From positions 3,619,501 through 3,683,500 of the forward strand of contig NZ_CP125098.1 in NCBI RefSeq assembly GCF_030020805.1: a stretch of DNA of 64,000 nucleotides, read 5' to 3'. This DNA is from Paenibacillus sp. RC67 (GTDB lineage: Bacteria; Bacillota; Bacilli; Paenibacillales; NBRC-103111). Shown here piece by piece: positions 36,813 to 46,804 of the stretch; position 1 is the first letter of the stretch; the number at the start of each line of letters is the position of its first letter. A program made the position numbers and the translations under genes. Below the pieces are notes generated by a model, which saw only the letters and a list, made by a program, of their open reading frames with translations, did no database searches and was not told where the DNA came from.

Positions 36813-39083
36813 ATGGCGATGAAGGAAGTGGATTTACAGCAGCAGCAATCTTGGGAAGCGTATTATGAAGGATTTCGTTCCGGCAAATGGCGCACGCATA
36901 TCGATGTCAAGGATTTTATCGACCACAACTTATCTCCATATACCGGAGACGAAGCATTCCTGGCCGGACCGACGGAGGCGACGGTCTCGCTTTGGCAGCG
37001 AATCCGTGAGCTTATGAAGCAGGAGACGGCAAACGGAGGTGTGCTGGACGTTGACGTTAACACGATATCGACCATTACCTCTCATGCGCCGGGCTTCATT
37101 GATAAGGAGAAGGAGCAGATCGTCGGACTGCAGACAGACGCGCCCCTCAAGCGCTCGGTGCAGCCGTTCGGTGGAATCCGAATGGTGATCGATGCTTGTG
37201 AGGCTTACGGCTTTGAACTACCGGAAGATATCATCAGGGTATTCACTAATATTCGAAAGACGCATAACCAAGGCGTATTCGATGCGTATACGACAGAGAT
37301 GCGTACGGCGCGGAAGGCGGGCATTATTACCGGTCTTCCGGACGCTTACGGACGTGGCCGGATCATCGGCGATTACCGCCGCGTCGCCCTGTATGGCGTA
37401 GACCGACTGATCGTAGCGAAGAAGCAGGAGCTGCTGCAGCTCGAAGTGGATGCTATGAGCGAGGAAGTCATCCGTGACCGGGAAGAGCTGTCCGAGCAAA
37501 TAGCGTCGTTGCGTGAATTGAAGCAGATGGCCGCCTCCTACGGCTGCGATATTTCCCGCCCGGCCGTGTCGGCAAAAGAGGCTGTGCAATGGCTCTACTT
37601 CGCATACCTCGGAGCAATCAAGGAGCAGAACGGGGCGGCAATGAGCCTCGGACGTGTGTCCAGCTTCCTCGATATTTATATCGAGCGTGATCTGGAGGAG
37701 GGAAGACTAACGGAAGAAGCGGCTCAGGAGCTGATGGATCATTTTGTCATGAAGCTCAGGCTCGTGAAGTTTCTTCGTACCCCTGACTATAACGAGCTAT
37801 TCAGCGGTGATCCGACCTGGGTGACGGAGTCCATCGGCGGTATGGCTATGGATGGAACGACCCGTGTTACGCGCAATTCGTTCCGCCTCCTGCATACGTT
37901 GTATAACCTAGGGCCAGCCCCGGAGCCGAACTTGACGGTACTTTGGTCACCAAGGCTGCCGGAGGCGTTCAAGGCTTACTGCGCTAAAGTGTCCATCGAG
38001 ACAAGCTCGATTCAATACGAGAATGACGATCTCATGCTCTCTCAGTTCGGTGACGATTACGGCATCGCCTGCTGCGTATCCGCCATGCGCATCGGGAAAC
38101 AGATGCAGTTCTTCGGCGCCCGCGCTAATCTGGCCAAAGCGCTGCTTTATGCGATCAACGGTGGTGTGGATGAGAAGCTTGGTATCCAGGTAGGGCCGAC
38201 TTTAGCGCCAATTCTAAGCGAGACGCTTACCTATGCCGAGGTTATGTCTAAATACGACATCATGCTCGACTGGCTGGCCAAGCTCTATATGAACACGCTG
38301 AACGTGATTCACTATATGCATGATAAATATAGCTATGAGCGGCTCGAGATGGCGCTTCACGATAAAGACATTTTACGCACGATGGCATGCGGCATCGCTG
38401 GTTTGTCCGTCGTCACCGACAGCTTAAGCGCCTTGAAATACACAAAGGTTCGGCCGATTCGTAACGAACAGGGAATTGCTGTCGATTTCGAGATCGAGGG
38501 CGACTATCCGCAGTATGGCAACAACGACGAGCGGGTCGACCGTATTGCCGTGGAGCTGACAGAAGCGTTCTTGTCCAAGCTGCGCAAGCATAAGACGTAT
38601 CGCAATGCGCTAACGACGATGTCCGTACTGACCATTACCTCGAACGTCGTTTACGGGAAAAAGACAGGCAGCACGCCAGACGGCCGCAAGGCCGGAGAAC
38701 CGTTCGCGCCCGGAGCCAATCCGATGCATGGCCGCGACCGCAAAGGCGCCTTGGCATCGCTTGCTTCAGTTGCCAAAATTCCTTATGAGAGCTGCCTTGA
38801 CGGCATCTCAAATACGTTCTCGATTATTCCGAAGGCGCTCGGTAAAGAGGAGCAGGCCAGGGTGAACAATCTTGTCAGTGTGCTGGACGGCTACTCCGCG
38901 ACCGGTGGGCATCATCTGAACGTCAATGTGTTCGACCGCGAGCATTTGCTTGATGCGATGGAGCATCCGGAAAATTATCCGCAGCTGACGATCCGCGTAT
39001 CCGGTTATGCGGTGAACTTCATCAAGCTAACCCGCGAGCAGCAACTGGACGTCATTCATCGTACTTTCCACGGATCAATATAA
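36813..39083 (+). CDS. pflB: Formate C-acetyltransferase (pyruvate formate-lyase)
   Basis: 756 residues from the ATG six nt after ttggaggtg (the frame opens earlier at a TTG before the ribosome site). The paired active-site cysteines lie in [19 protein letters not shown], and the glycyl radical residue is Gly731 in RVSGYAVNF near the C-terminus. It cleaves pyruvate with CoA to acetyl-CoA and formate; the radical is destroyed by O2. pflA follows 28 bp later. A TGTGA half-site at 36744 lacks its partner half, so expression may depend on readthrough from adhE. Confidence 0.97.
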   Translation: MAMKEVDLQQQQSWEAYYEGFRSGKWRTHIDVKDFIDHNLSPYTGDEAFLAGPTEATVSLWQRIRELMKQETANGGVLDVDVNTISTITSHAPGFIDKEKEQIVGLQTDAPLKRSVQPFGGIRMVIDACEAYGFELPEDIIRVFTNIRKTHNQGVFDAYTTEMRTARKAGIITGLPDAYGRGRIIGDYRRVALYGVDRLIVAKKQELLQLEVDAMSEEVIRDREELSEQIASLRELKQMAASYGCDISRPAVSAKEAVQWLYFAYLGAIKEQNGAAMSLGRVSSFLDIYIERDLEEGRLTEEAAQELMDHFVMKLRLVKFLRTPDYNELFSGDPTWVTESIGGMAMDGTTRVTRNSFRLLHTLYNLGPAPEPNLTVLWSPRLPEAFKAYCAKVSIETSSIQYENDDLMLSQFGDDYGIACCVSAMRIGKQMQFFGARANLAKALLYAINGGVDEKLGIQVGPTLAPILSETLTYAEVMSKYDIMLDWLAKLYMNTLNVIHYMHDKYSYERLEMALHDKDILRTMACGIAGLSVVTDSLSALKYTKVRPIRNEQGIAVDFEIEGDYPQYGNNDERVDRIAVELTEAFLSKLRKHKTYRNALTTMSVLTITSNVVYGKKTGSTPDGRKAGEPFAPGANPMHGRDRKGALASLASVAKIPYESCLDGISNTFSIIPKALGKEEQARVNNLVSVLDGYSATGGHHLNVNVFDREHLLDAMEHPENYPQLTIRVSGYAVNFIKLTREQQLDVIHRTFHGSI

Positions 39084-39111
39084 AAGCACTTGAGAAAAGG
39101 AGCACATCCGT

Positions 39112-39900
39112 ATGACCGGCATCCTTCACACAAATCTTAATCACAGCGGTAAAGTCCATAACCCTACTGGGCGTATTCACTCCATTGAAACGTTCGGAAC
39201 GGTCGATGGTCCGGGCATACGCTTCGTGTTGTTCATGCAAGGCTGCGCTCTGCAGTGCCAATACTGCCACAATCCGGATACGTGGGATCCCGGCAAGGGA
39301 CGAACCGTCTCCGTGGAGGATATCCTGTCCGAGATGGAGCCATATCTTGAATATTATAGGCGCTCCGGGGGCGGTATTACCGTCACCGGAGGGGAGCCGA
39401 CCTTGCAGTCATCGTTCGTGACGGACTTATTTACCGAGATCAAACGGCGCTGGAGACTGCATACCGCCCTCGATTCTTCCGGCTTTTGCGATCCTGAGCA
39501 TGTTCAAGAGCTTATGTCCGTCACAGATTTGGTGCTGTTGGATTTGAAACATATCGATCCTGTGCAGCACACAGCGCTGACGAGCCAATCCAACGAGCGA
39601 ATGCTGCACTTCGCCGAGATTTTATCCGATCAGGACAAACCGGTCTGGATACGTCATGTGCTCGTTCCTGGACTGACGGATGGTTACGAGGATCTTATGA
39701 GGCTGGGGGCCTTCATAGGGAATCTGACCAACGTCAAGAAGCTCGAGCTGCTGCCCTATCACCGTATGGGCGTGTACAAATGGCAGCAGCTGAACAAACC
39801 GTATCCGCTGAAAAGTGTAGCAGAGCCGACCGAGCGGGAGATGGAGCGGGCAAGGCAGCTGATCAGGCTGGGGATGGACCAATCTGTAGATCCGACGTAA
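39112..39900 (+). CDS. pflA: Pyruvate formate-lyase activating enzyme
   Basis: 262 residues, radical SAM type. GCALQCQYCHNPDTW holds the CX3CX2C cluster that binds the [4Fe-4S] centre; ITVTGGEPTLQ is the SAM-binding GGE motif. It installs the glycyl radical on PflB anaerobically. Ribosome site aaaaggag. The N-terminus is about 15 residues longer than in Escherichia coli. It is the last gene of the adhE-pflBA group, followed by two terminators. Confidence 0.96.
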   Translation: MTGILHTNLNHSGKVHNPTGRIHSIETFGTVDGPGIRFVLFMQGCALQCQYCHNPDTWDPGKGRTVSVEDILSEMEPYLEYYRRSGGGITVTGGEPTLQSSFVTDLFTEIKRRWRLHTALDSSGFCDPEHVQELMSVTDLVLLDLKHIDPVQHTALTSQSNERMLHFAEILSDQDKPVWIRHVLVPGLTDGYEDLMRLGAFIGNLTNVKKLELLPYHRMGVYKWQQLNKPYPLKSVAEPTEREMERARQLIRLGMDQSVDPT

Positions 39901-39936
39901 ATCATCACTTATCAACACAATTCGTACAGCACCCCG

Positions 39937-39980
39937 GGCTGCAACTGGATACCATGAATGGGCCGTTGCAGCCTTTTTTT
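39937..39980 (+). terminator. pflA terminator
   Basis: ggctgcaac/gttgcagcc stem (39937-39945 with 39965-39973), then T7. Confidence 0.88.
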
Positions 39981-40017
39981 GTTCTAACATACGTCGGGAT
40001 TATAGCCTTAACACAGC

Positions 40018-40052
40018 AGTCCTCTCTAAATCAGAGAGGGCTTCTTGATTTT
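40018..40052 (+). terminator. Second terminator after pflA
   Basis: A 10-bp stem (40018-40027 with 40033-40042, one G:T pair), a 5-nt loop and a T-rich tail. Confidence 0.8.
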
Positions 40053-40367
40053 TATCGTCTTTATGTTCGATTGAATTATTTTCAACTAAAGGCATATTAT
40101 CCCTTTATTGAATCAAATTGAAGGAGAAGGCTCCAAAGACGAATTGGCACATAAGATTGTTTTGCAACAGCGGCAAATATTCGAAGCTTAGATAAAATAT
40201 CAGCTTGCATGGGTAAAAGAGAGTATGAGTTGAATTGTTACTACTTAAGCAGATTTGGTGATTTTCAAAATGATTATCGTTGCTCTGATACACCAATCAG
40301 CCGGGTTCCAGCTACACTTTGCGCTGGTGGAATCTACTAAGTATGACATTTGAGGAGGAATGAGTTT
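40053..40367 (+). other. Non-coding interval with a Fur-like half site
   Basis: No gene is supported. AAATGATTATCGTTGC at 40268-40283 matches one and a half hexamers of a Fur box (12 of 13 positions of AATGATTATCATT), about 90 bp before the oxidoreductase gene. Iron control is possible but unproven. Confidence 0.3.
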
Positions 40368-41528
40368 ATGCGAACCTTAAAAGCAGGCGTTATAGGCACT
40401 GGGTTTATCGGACCAGCTCATATTGAAGCAATCCGGAGGCTCGGTTTTGTAGAGGTGGTCGGTTTGGCAGCCTCCGATCAGGCTAAAGCCGAGAAGCGAG
40501 CAGCGGAGCTCGGTATTCCACACGCTTACAGCGATTATCGGGAAATGCTGCTCAATCCGGAGATTCAAGTCGTGCATAATTGCACTCCAAATAATCTTCA
40601 TTATCAGATTAATAAGGATATTATTTTATCCGGCAAGCATGTACTGTCTGAGAAGCCATTGGCCGTTTCAACCGAGGAAACTGGAGAATTGCTGCGATTA
40701 GCGGAGGAAAGCGGCATCGTGCATGGAGTTAACTTCAACTACAGGCAGTTCCCTGTGCTGAATCAGCTGGCTTCGATGGTGGAGCAGGAGGAGTTGGGCC
40801 GAATACATCTTATTCATGGAAGCTATTTACAGGATTGGCTGCTGTACGATACTGATTTCAACTGGAGGATGTCTCCCGAAACAGGCGGTAAATCAAGGGC
40901 TGTCGCAGATATTGGCTCTCACTGGTGCGACACGGCTCAGCATATCACAGGAAAGAGGATAGATGAGGTTTTCGCTGATTTGACCACAGTGATACCCATT
41001 AGGAAAAAGCCTGTCAGTCATGCTGACACGTTTGAGAGTAACCAACCTGAGGAAACCGAGTACGAAGAAGTTCCGATCCGTACGGAGGATTGTGCGTCCG
41101 TGCTGCTTCGATTTGATGACGGGACGAAGGGAGCTTTTACCGTATCCCAGGTCAGCGCGGGCCGCAAGAACCGTTTGAGCATTGAGCTCAGCGGCAGCTG
41201 CAAGTCCGCTTCGTGGAATCAGGAGGAGCCCGAGAAGCTGTGGATCGGATATCGGGATAAAGCCAACGAGGTTCTTTTGGCGGACCCGACATTGTTCTCA
41301 TCAGATGCCCAGTCATCAATTCATCATCCAGGAGGGCATAATGAAGGCTGGCCGGATGCGCTCAAAAATATGATGCTTAATTTTTATACGTATATCCGGG
41401 AAGGGAAGAACCCCTTAAAGGATGAGCCTCAATTTGCCACGTTTAGAGAAGGGCATTTATCGATGTGTATTACGGAGGCAATACTTAAGAGTCATGAAAC
41501 TGGGCGCTGGGTAAAGGTTATCGTGTAA
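40368..41528 (+). CDS. Gfo/Idh/MocA family oxidoreductase
   Basis: 386 residues from ATG 40368, nine nt after aggagg. The N-terminal Rossmann domain has AGVIGTGFIGPAHIEAIRRLG and later VLSEKPLAVSTEE with the conserved EKP lysine. The C-terminal sheet domain starts near residue 130 (NFNYRQFPVLNQLASMV), and GGKSRAVADIGSHWCDTAQHI holds the usual D/H catalytic pair. It is an NAD(P)-dependent sugar or cyclitol dehydrogenase; the substrate is unknown. It stands alone. Confidence 0.93.
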   Translation: MRTLKAGVIGTGFIGPAHIEAIRRLGFVEVVGLAASDQAKAEKRAAELGIPHAYSDYREMLLNPEIQVVHNCTPNNLHYQINKDIILSGKHVLSEKPLAVSTEETGELLRLAEESGIVHGVNFNYRQFPVLNQLASMVEQEELGRIHLIHGSYLQDWLLYDTDFNWRMSPETGGKSRAVADIGSHWCDTAQHITGKRIDEVFADLTTVIPIRKKPVSHADTFESNQPEETEYEEVPIRTEDCASVLLRFDDGTKGAFTVSQVSAGRKNRLSIELSGSCKSASWNQEEPEKLWIGYRDKANEVLLADPTLFSSDAQSSIHHPGGHNEGWPDALKNMMLNFYTYIREGKNPLKDEPQFATFREGHLSMCITEAILKSHETGRWVKVIV

Positions 41529-41816
41529 GGTGGAGGGGCGCGTAGCGTTAAACCTACACCACTAGAAGCCATCTAGCAGGAGGAAGACACAAGCCTATCT
41601 CCGCTTCATTCAAGTCGTAGTCTAGGGATTAATGCTATAGCTGTTGACGGTATTTACCATATAGGTAGCAATAGTTGTAATGTGTATTGAACTGGAAATT
41701 TATATCAATTGAACCCCCACAACATGATATAATATGTGAAATTCAAATTTATGCAGAGTTTGTTTTTAAAAAAATGTAACGAGCACGGAACATCAGTTGA
41801 AGAAGAGGTGAGGTTT
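41529..41816 (+). promoter_or_regulatory. Promoter region of the nucleotidyltransferase gene
   Basis: A consensus TATAAT at 41728-41733 with TG one base before it (extended -10 type) lies about 85 bp before the chosen start. No good -35 is seen, and there is no gene in this interval. Confidence 0.5.
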
Positions 41817-42530
41817 ATGGTTCAATCTGATTCCTCTATCACAAGTATTATAAAAGAATTTCTAGAGCAGGACTTATCAACCCGTTCTAATGTGGAAACC
41901 ATTGTCCTTTGCGGTTCATATGCAACAGGAAAGGCTGGCGATCATAGCGACGTAGATCTTTGCTACATAGGAGCCTTTGCAAATTTTCGGCGAGAAAGCT
42001 TATTTTATAATGGACGGGAATCTCAGCTTATGATTGCACCTTGGTCATGGTATGAACATGTAGTAAATGAATATGAACGAAAGGGCACTAATATTGCCAC
42101 CATTACTGTTATGCTTTCAACTGGCCAGTGTATAAAAGGAGATAATGAAAAGTGGCGGAATCTACAATCTATAGCAATTGATTCTTATCATAATGGACCT
42201 ACCCCGCTTTCCGCTGATGAAATTCGAAAGATTCGAGTAAGGATAACTGATTTATGGGAGGATTTTTGCGATAAAAGGGATCATCTGGAACGTATATGGC
42301 TTTCAATTGAAATCCTTCAAAAGTGTGTTGAAGCTCAATTTACAATTCAAAAATGGTGGGCTGTAAAAACGAAGTATGTACTCGAAGAGTTAAGAACATG
42401 TGATGCCTTAATGGCAAATTTAGTCGAAAGATGTCTCAAGTCACCTGGATCAGGTCCAGAATTGGAAATCATTTGTACTTATGTTCTCGAGCCTATAGGT
42501 GGATGGATGAAAGAATCATGGAAGGAATAG
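41817..42530 (+). CDS. Nucleotidyltransferase-domain protein (aminoglycoside adenylyltransferase-like fold)
   Basis: 237 residues from the ATG after gaggtgagg; an in-frame ATG 81 nt earlier has no ribosome site. The pol-beta type catalytic motif LCGSYATGKAGDHSDVDL (GS-x10-DxD) is at about residues 31-48. The C-terminal half is helical, resembling substrate-binding domains of kanamycin-type nucleotidyltransferases. The substrate is unknown; a resistance role cannot be claimed. AT-rich, like the next two genes, and unlike the GC-rich fermentation island. Confidence 0.8.
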   Translation: MVQSDSSITSIIKEFLEQDLSTRSNVETIVLCGSYATGKAGDHSDVDLCYIGAFANFRRESLFYNGRESQLMIAPWSWYEHVVNEYERKGTNIATITVMLSTGQCIKGDNEKWRNLQSIAIDSYHNGPTPLSADEIRKIRVRITDLWEDFCDKRDHLERIWLSIEILQKCVEAQFTIQKWWAVKTKYVLEELRTCDALMANLVERCLKSPGSGPELEIICTYVLEPIGGWMKESWKE

Positions 42531-42653
42531 ATTCACCTTATCGGGCAAGAAAGAAATGACTCCATAGATTTAAATATTAGATTTATGACCAATGGTAATG
42601 TTAACCCAATAGCATCGGGATATGGGGAATGAAATTATTAAAGGAGTGAGAAC

Positions 42654-43118
42654 GTGAATATACGTAAAGCCTATCTTGATGACGTACCACAATTAATCAG
42701 CATGCGTTGGCAATTTACTTTAGAACATGAAGATGTGCAATCTCATGTTTATGAGGAATTTAAAGAAATATATGGAGAGTTTCTCAAATCAGCATTAAAT
42801 GACCCCCGATGGACTATTTGGCTATCTGAGAGAGATGGTGAAATACGGTCTCAAGTATTTATTCAACAAGTGGATGTTGTTCCACGACCGGGTAAAAAAT
42901 TGTCTCCTTTAGGATATGTTACGAATGTTTATACCCTTCCAGAACATCGAAATAAAGGAATTTGCGGAGAGATTCTTGATAAGGCCAAATTGAATGCAAA
43001 AGAAGAAAATCTAGAGCTGCTTATTGTTTGGCCAAGCAATGAAAGCGTTAACTTTTATCGAAGACATGGCTTCACACAAAATAGCGAAAATATGGTAGCG
43101 GTTTTAAATGACTATTAA
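42654..43118 (+). CDS. GNAT family N-acetyltransferase
   Basis: 154 residues, GTG start after aaaggag. The fold is complete: N-terminal RKAYLDDVPQLISMRW, the acetyl-CoA loop in VTNVYTLPEHRNKGICGEIL (R-x-x-G-x-C/G-type) and the C-terminal ESVNFYRRHGF strand. The acceptor is unknown. It is likely an independent gene in the same accessory block as the nucleotidyltransferase and the glycosyltransferase. Confidence 0.88.
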   Translation: MNIRKAYLDDVPQLISMRWQFTLEHEDVQSHVYEEFKEIYGEFLKSALNDPRWTIWLSERDGEIRSQVFIQQVDVVPRPGKKLSPLGYVTNVYTLPEHRNKGICGEILDKAKLNAKEENLELLIVWPSNESVNFYRRHGFTQNSENMVAVLNDY

Positions 43119-43273
43119 AATAATATAAAGCTATACTAATGGAAAATTGAGGGATTCATTTTTTTTAGATTATCATGATAAATGGGGCATGTGGTTTTGG
43201 AAAAACAAAAATAGAAGATGATAAAACGGTAATTTTCAAGATATAGAGAAGGTCACTGATTGGAGCGACATTC

Positions 43274-43310
43274 TGTGGTGTAGCGCTGATTTTGCGCTGA
43301 ATGGATGGCT
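43274..43310 (+). repeat. 37-bp direct repeat, left copy, before the glycosyltransferase
   Basis: Begins TGTGGTGTAGCGCTGATTTT. It matches 44668-44704 at 31 of 37 positions. The pair flanks the glycosyltransferase gene. Confidence 0.6.
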
Positions 43311-43409
43311 ATGATAAACTTATTCCATTATTTTAATTGAACGATGGTTTGGGACATTGGCTATTACTCTTACAAAATTTAGAGAACAATATACTAAGGA
43401 GCGGTAGAT

Positions 43410-44612
43410 ATGGCACGCGTCTTATTTATTAATGCTGGATCAGAAGGACATATCAATCCAACAATTGGAGTGGTACAAGAGCTTATCTCGCGTGGGGAAG
43501 AGGTAGTGTACTTTACAATAGAAGCTTTTCGAGAGCGTATGGAGAAGACGGGAGCAACTGTACGAACAATTGATGGTCAAAAATTTATAGAAGCATTTAT
43601 CTCCGGTGGAAGAAATTATTTACTCGAAAGAGTCAACGGTCTTCTACATACGGCAGATATCGTCATTCCTAGCGTTCTTGAACAGATCAAAGGAGAGCAT
43701 TTTGATTACATCATCCACGATTCCATGTTTGGTTGTGGACGTTTATTGGCCCAAATCCTTAAGCTTCCGGCAATAAATTCTTGTACTTCTTTTGCTCAGA
43801 GAAAAGCATCATTCGATAAAATGTTAGAGCAGCTTTACAATCAAATTCCTACAGAGATAGTTAAACCAATACAAGATGAATTTCAAAGGCTGACGAAAAT
43901 GGTGAAAGAAAAATATGGTGTGGAGATTCAATCTCCTTATGATGTTTTTTGTAATCCTGCTCCTCTTACAATTGTTTATACAACTAGGGAGTTTCAACCA
44001 TCTGGGGAAGCATTCGACCCATCCTACAAATTTGTAGGTCCTTCCATCTCTTCACGATTAACGCAGGAAAACTTCGACCTTACTGCAATCAAGGGAAAAA
44101 GCCCCATTTACATTTCACTGGGTACTGTCTTTAACCACTCGATTGATTTCTATAAGCTTTGTTTGAAAGCATTTGAGAACACTGATCATGCCGTTGTCAT
44201 GTCTATTGGGAATAAAGCTCAAATTTCTGATTTGGGTGAAATCCCCAAAAACTTCATTGTAAAAAGTTATGTTCCTCAAACTGATGTACTAAAATATGCT
44301 AAATTATTTATTACACATGGAGGAATGAACAGTACCCATGAAGGTCTCTATTACGGGGTTCCGCTCATTGTCATCCCACAAAGCGCGGATCAGCCAATGA
44401 TTGCAAAACGAGTTGCTAATATCGGAGTGGGCATTGAATTACAAATGAGAAGCTTGACTGCAAATCAACTACGTGAAACCGCAGATCATGTGTTAAGCCA
44501 CCCATCTTTCGATAAAGCTGTTGCAAATATTAGGGAATCCTTTCAACGATCAGGCGGGTATCAACGAGCTGTTGATGAGATTTTCGATTTAAAAAGTCAA
44601 TATCATATATAA
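43410..44612 (+). CDS. Macrolide-type UDP-glycosyltransferase (MGT/YjiC family, GT1)
   Basis: 400 residues with the two GT-B domains. The N-terminal INAGSEGHINPTIGVVQEL is the acceptor domain start with the catalytic histidine; the donor-binding motif HGGMNSTHEGLYYGVPLIVI followed by PQSADQP at about 307-333 is typical of YjiC/OleD enzymes. These transfer glucose from UDP-glucose to macrolides, flavonoids or other small hydrophobic acceptors. Ribosome site aaggagcgg. It is flanked by 37-bp direct repeats, suggesting acquisition or duplication as a unit. Confidence 0.9.
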   Translation: MARVLFINAGSEGHINPTIGVVQELISRGEEVVYFTIEAFRERMEKTGATVRTIDGQKFIEAFISGGRNYLLERVNGLLHTADIVIPSVLEQIKGEHFDYIIHDSMFGCGRLLAQILKLPAINSCTSFAQRKASFDKMLEQLYNQIPTEIVKPIQDEFQRLTKMVKEKYGVEIQSPYDVFCNPAPLTIVYTTREFQPSGEAFDPSYKFVGPSISSRLTQENFDLTAIKGKSPIYISLGTVFNHSIDFYKLCLKAFENTDHAVVMSIGNKAQISDLGEIPKNFIVKSYVPQTDVLKYAKLFITHGGMNSTHEGLYYGVPLIVIPQSADQPMIAKRVANIGVGIELQMRSLTANQLRETADHVLSHPSFDKAVANIRESFQRSGGYQRAVDEIFDLKSQYHI

Positions 44613-44667
44613 AAATAAATATTTATTAGCAGCCATAGTACTGGGGACAAGGAGACCTTGGTCCAAT

Positions 44668-44704
44668 TGTGGTGTAGCCCTATTTTTGCACTGCATGGAT
44701 GACT
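44668..44704 (+). repeat. 37-bp direct repeat, right copy, after the glycosyltransferase
   Basis: Right-hand partner of 43274-43310 (31 of 37 identical), beginning TGTGGTGTAGCCCTATTTTT. Confidence 0.6.
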
Positions 44705-44720
44705 AATGGGAAATGATAGC

Positions 44721-44768
44721 TCAATATACAACTAAGACGCGGCTGCCGGCATGTAACGGCAGCCGCGT
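44721..44768 (+). terminator. Terminator hairpin, also the left copy of a 35-bp direct repeat
   Basis: A perfect 12-bp GC-rich stem (44737-44748 with 44757-44768) with no T tract. The segment 44721-44755 matches 46938-46972 at 30 of 35 positions, so the stalk/DUF5050 gene lies between two copies. Confidence 0.7.
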
Positions 44769-44825
44769 TGTGCTAACGAGCAGATACTAGCGTAGGGAAT
44801 TATTTGTGTTTTTTGGATTATGAAG

Positions 44826-44880
44826 AATCCAGTTATTGCAATCCAGTTATTGCAACCCAGTTATTGCAACCCAGTTATTT
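44826..44880 (+). repeat. Four 14-bp tandem repeats
   Basis: AATCCAGTTATTGC repeated nearly four times (copies three and four have AACCC; the last ends TTTT). Non-coding DNA upstream of the stalk/DUF5050 gene. Such arrays arise by slippage. Confidence 0.9.
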
Positions 44881-45193
44881 TGAAAATCACTGATACGTTT
44901 TATGAATTTATAGAAATGTTAAAATAACCTGATTGAACTACCGGAGAACGCTTGTATAACTCATCTAGATTAAAACCTTCGATAAGATTTAATAGCTAGA
45001 AACTCCGTTATATCTTCCGTTTTTTAAAACCACGTGTTTGGCTGTACCTTCTGGATTCAGACATCATTTTTGCATAATCATCTTCCGAACTACCGGACAT
45101 GTTTACCAAAAAATCATAGGATTATTTGAAACTTTCCCCAAAATTATACGTCTAACATTGGGCTGTCACTCAAGAAGAGGGGGCGTGGATTGG

Positions 45194-46804
45194 GTGAGAA
45201 AGAAATGCGTCGGCTGTGCGACCGTGTTTGCTTTATGCTTCAGTTTACTTGTTACTAACGGGGAGAGCCGAGCCGCCTCGACGAGCGTAAGGGTGACCTT
45301 ACCTGATTTTGAGGTATCGCTGAACGGGCATAAGGTGGATAACCAACACCGCGAGTATCCTCTGCTGGTTTACAAGGATATCACCTATTTCCCGATGACG
45401 TGGTACGACTCGCGGCTGCTCGGGCTGGAAGCGAAATGGTCGCCGGAGAATGGTCTTTACATTGCCCAGGGCCAAGTAAGTTCATCCTATGTTTCCCATA
45501 ATACCGACCGTCAAAATGCGGCTTCTTACAGTGTGGAAGTCCCGGCCTCGGCCATTACGATTAATGGCAAACTGGTCGACAACTCAAAGGAACCATATCC
45601 GCTCCTGAGCTTCCAGGACGTCACATACTTCCCGCTCACCTGGCGGTTCGCACATGATGAATTCAATTGGGATTACCGTTGGGACGACGCCAAAGGCCTG
45701 AACATTCAGTCCCATAACCCGCAGATATTGACGCCATACTTACCTACATTCGCCGGTGAGAACGATGTTGCCTTCTATAAGGGATACTATTACTTTGCCG
45801 AAACAGCGGGGAACACAAATCAGGTCTATCGGGCTCCCGTTCTAAATCAGTCCGAAAAGGAGCTCGTCTATTCGTATGACTTCCTTGGAGTCGAGCCTCC
45901 GAGAAAAACGGTGCATTTCCGAATTCTCGATAACGAGCTTTGGTTTTCTTATTTTATAGGCTCGAATCTGATGGGATCGAATGTCTATGTAAAAGTTAAC
46001 GACGACGGGAAGGGAGAAATGGAATTACAAAAAGGAGGCTATACCGATTTCAAAAAAACGCCTTACGGGATCTTGATCATCGGTCTTGGCCCCAATGACT
46101 GGGAAGACAATCTGTCTCTGGCAGCGTCGGGACAGAAGAATCAGCAAGGGAAAGCCGTCGGAAATCCAAATCTGCTGTACGGCCGGCATGTCGACCGCAG
46201 CAATTCCAGTTTCATCGTCGACGGCATCGGGAACGGTAATTCTGCGGAGGTTATTGGAGACGATGTTTATATAATGGCGTCTACCAACAACCATTCTAAT
46301 GGCTACAGCGACTTGAACAAGATTTACAAAATCAACCTAAAGACCAACGATACTAAGAAAATCGTAAACTCAGAAGTAAGCCATTTCAGGATTTTGGGAG
46401 ATAAGCTGTATTATGTCAAGGATACGGACAATGCCTTGTATTCATCCGCTTTTGACGGAACAGGTGAGCGCAAGCTGTCAGAACACGTCGTATCTTGGTT
46501 TGACGGGATTGACAGCAACGTGTACTATACAACAGCTGTTGGCGAAGAAAAATACCTGCTGTACAAGGTAAACCCCGACGGGGAAGACCTTCCTGTGCTG
46601 CAGGAGCGGCTTGACGGCGTTCGGCTTCTGAATGGGAAGCTCGTCTGCCTGCTCGAGGAGAAAGAGGATTACGGGGCGTTGGTGCTAGACGGTTCAGGTC
46701 ACCTAGTGCTAGCGGTGTCAGACTCGATCTCGCACCTGTTGACGTCTGACGAAGCGATTCTCTTTACCACTTCGGGCAACTCTACCATCAAAGTCATACG
46801 CTGA
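45194..46804 (+). CDS. Secreted protein with two stalk-like repeats and a propeller (paralogue of 26391-27845)
   Basis: 536 residues from the GTG about 10 nt after gaggggg; the open frame extends further upstream without a ribosome site. The signal peptide (VGCATVFALCFSLLVTNG) ends near SRAAS. Two N-terminal repeats follow the VNGxxVDNxxxxYPLLxxxDxTYFPxTW pattern (about 45-95 and 125-175). A propeller of short blades follows (GYYYFAET, NELWFSYF, DDVYIMAS, DKLYYVKD, SNVYYTTA). Same architecture as its paralogue but diverged. A cell-surface role is inferred; the function is unknown. Confidence 0.75.
   Translation: MRKKCVGCATVFALCFSLLVTNGESRAASTSVRVTLPDFEVSLNGHKVDNQHREYPLLVYKDITYFPMTWYDSRLLGLEAKWSPENGLYIAQGQVSSSYVSHNTDRQNAASYSVEVPASAITINGKLVDNSKEPYPLLSFQDVTYFPLTWRFAHDEFNWDYRWDDAKGLNIQSHNPQILTPYLPTFAGENDVAFYKGYYYFAETAGNTNQVYRAPVLNQSEKELVYSYDFLGVEPPRKTVHFRILDNELWFSYFIGSNLMGSNVYVKVNDDGKGEMELQKGGYTDFKKTPYGILIIGLGPNDWEDNLSLAASGQKNQQGKAVGNPNLLYGRHVDRSNSSFIVDGIGNGNSAEVIGDDVYIMASTNNHSNGYSDLNKIYKINLKTNDTKKIVNSEVSHFRILGDKLYYVKDTDNALYSSAFDGTGERKLSEHVVSWFDGIDSNVYYTTAVGEEKYLLYKVNPDGEDLPVLQERLDGVRLLNGKLVCLLEEKEDYGALVLDGSGHLVLAVSDSISHLLTSDEAILFTTSGNSTIKVIR

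Noticed and set aside
34074..39609. Several 120-210 codon frames antisense to adhE, pflB and pflA
   Set aside because: Typical shadows of GC-rich genes with strong codon bias; none has a ribosome site or domain.
44611..45193. N-terminal extension of the second stalk/propeller protein from 45038
   Set aside because: No ribosome site; the extension would put the signal peptide in the interior of the protein.
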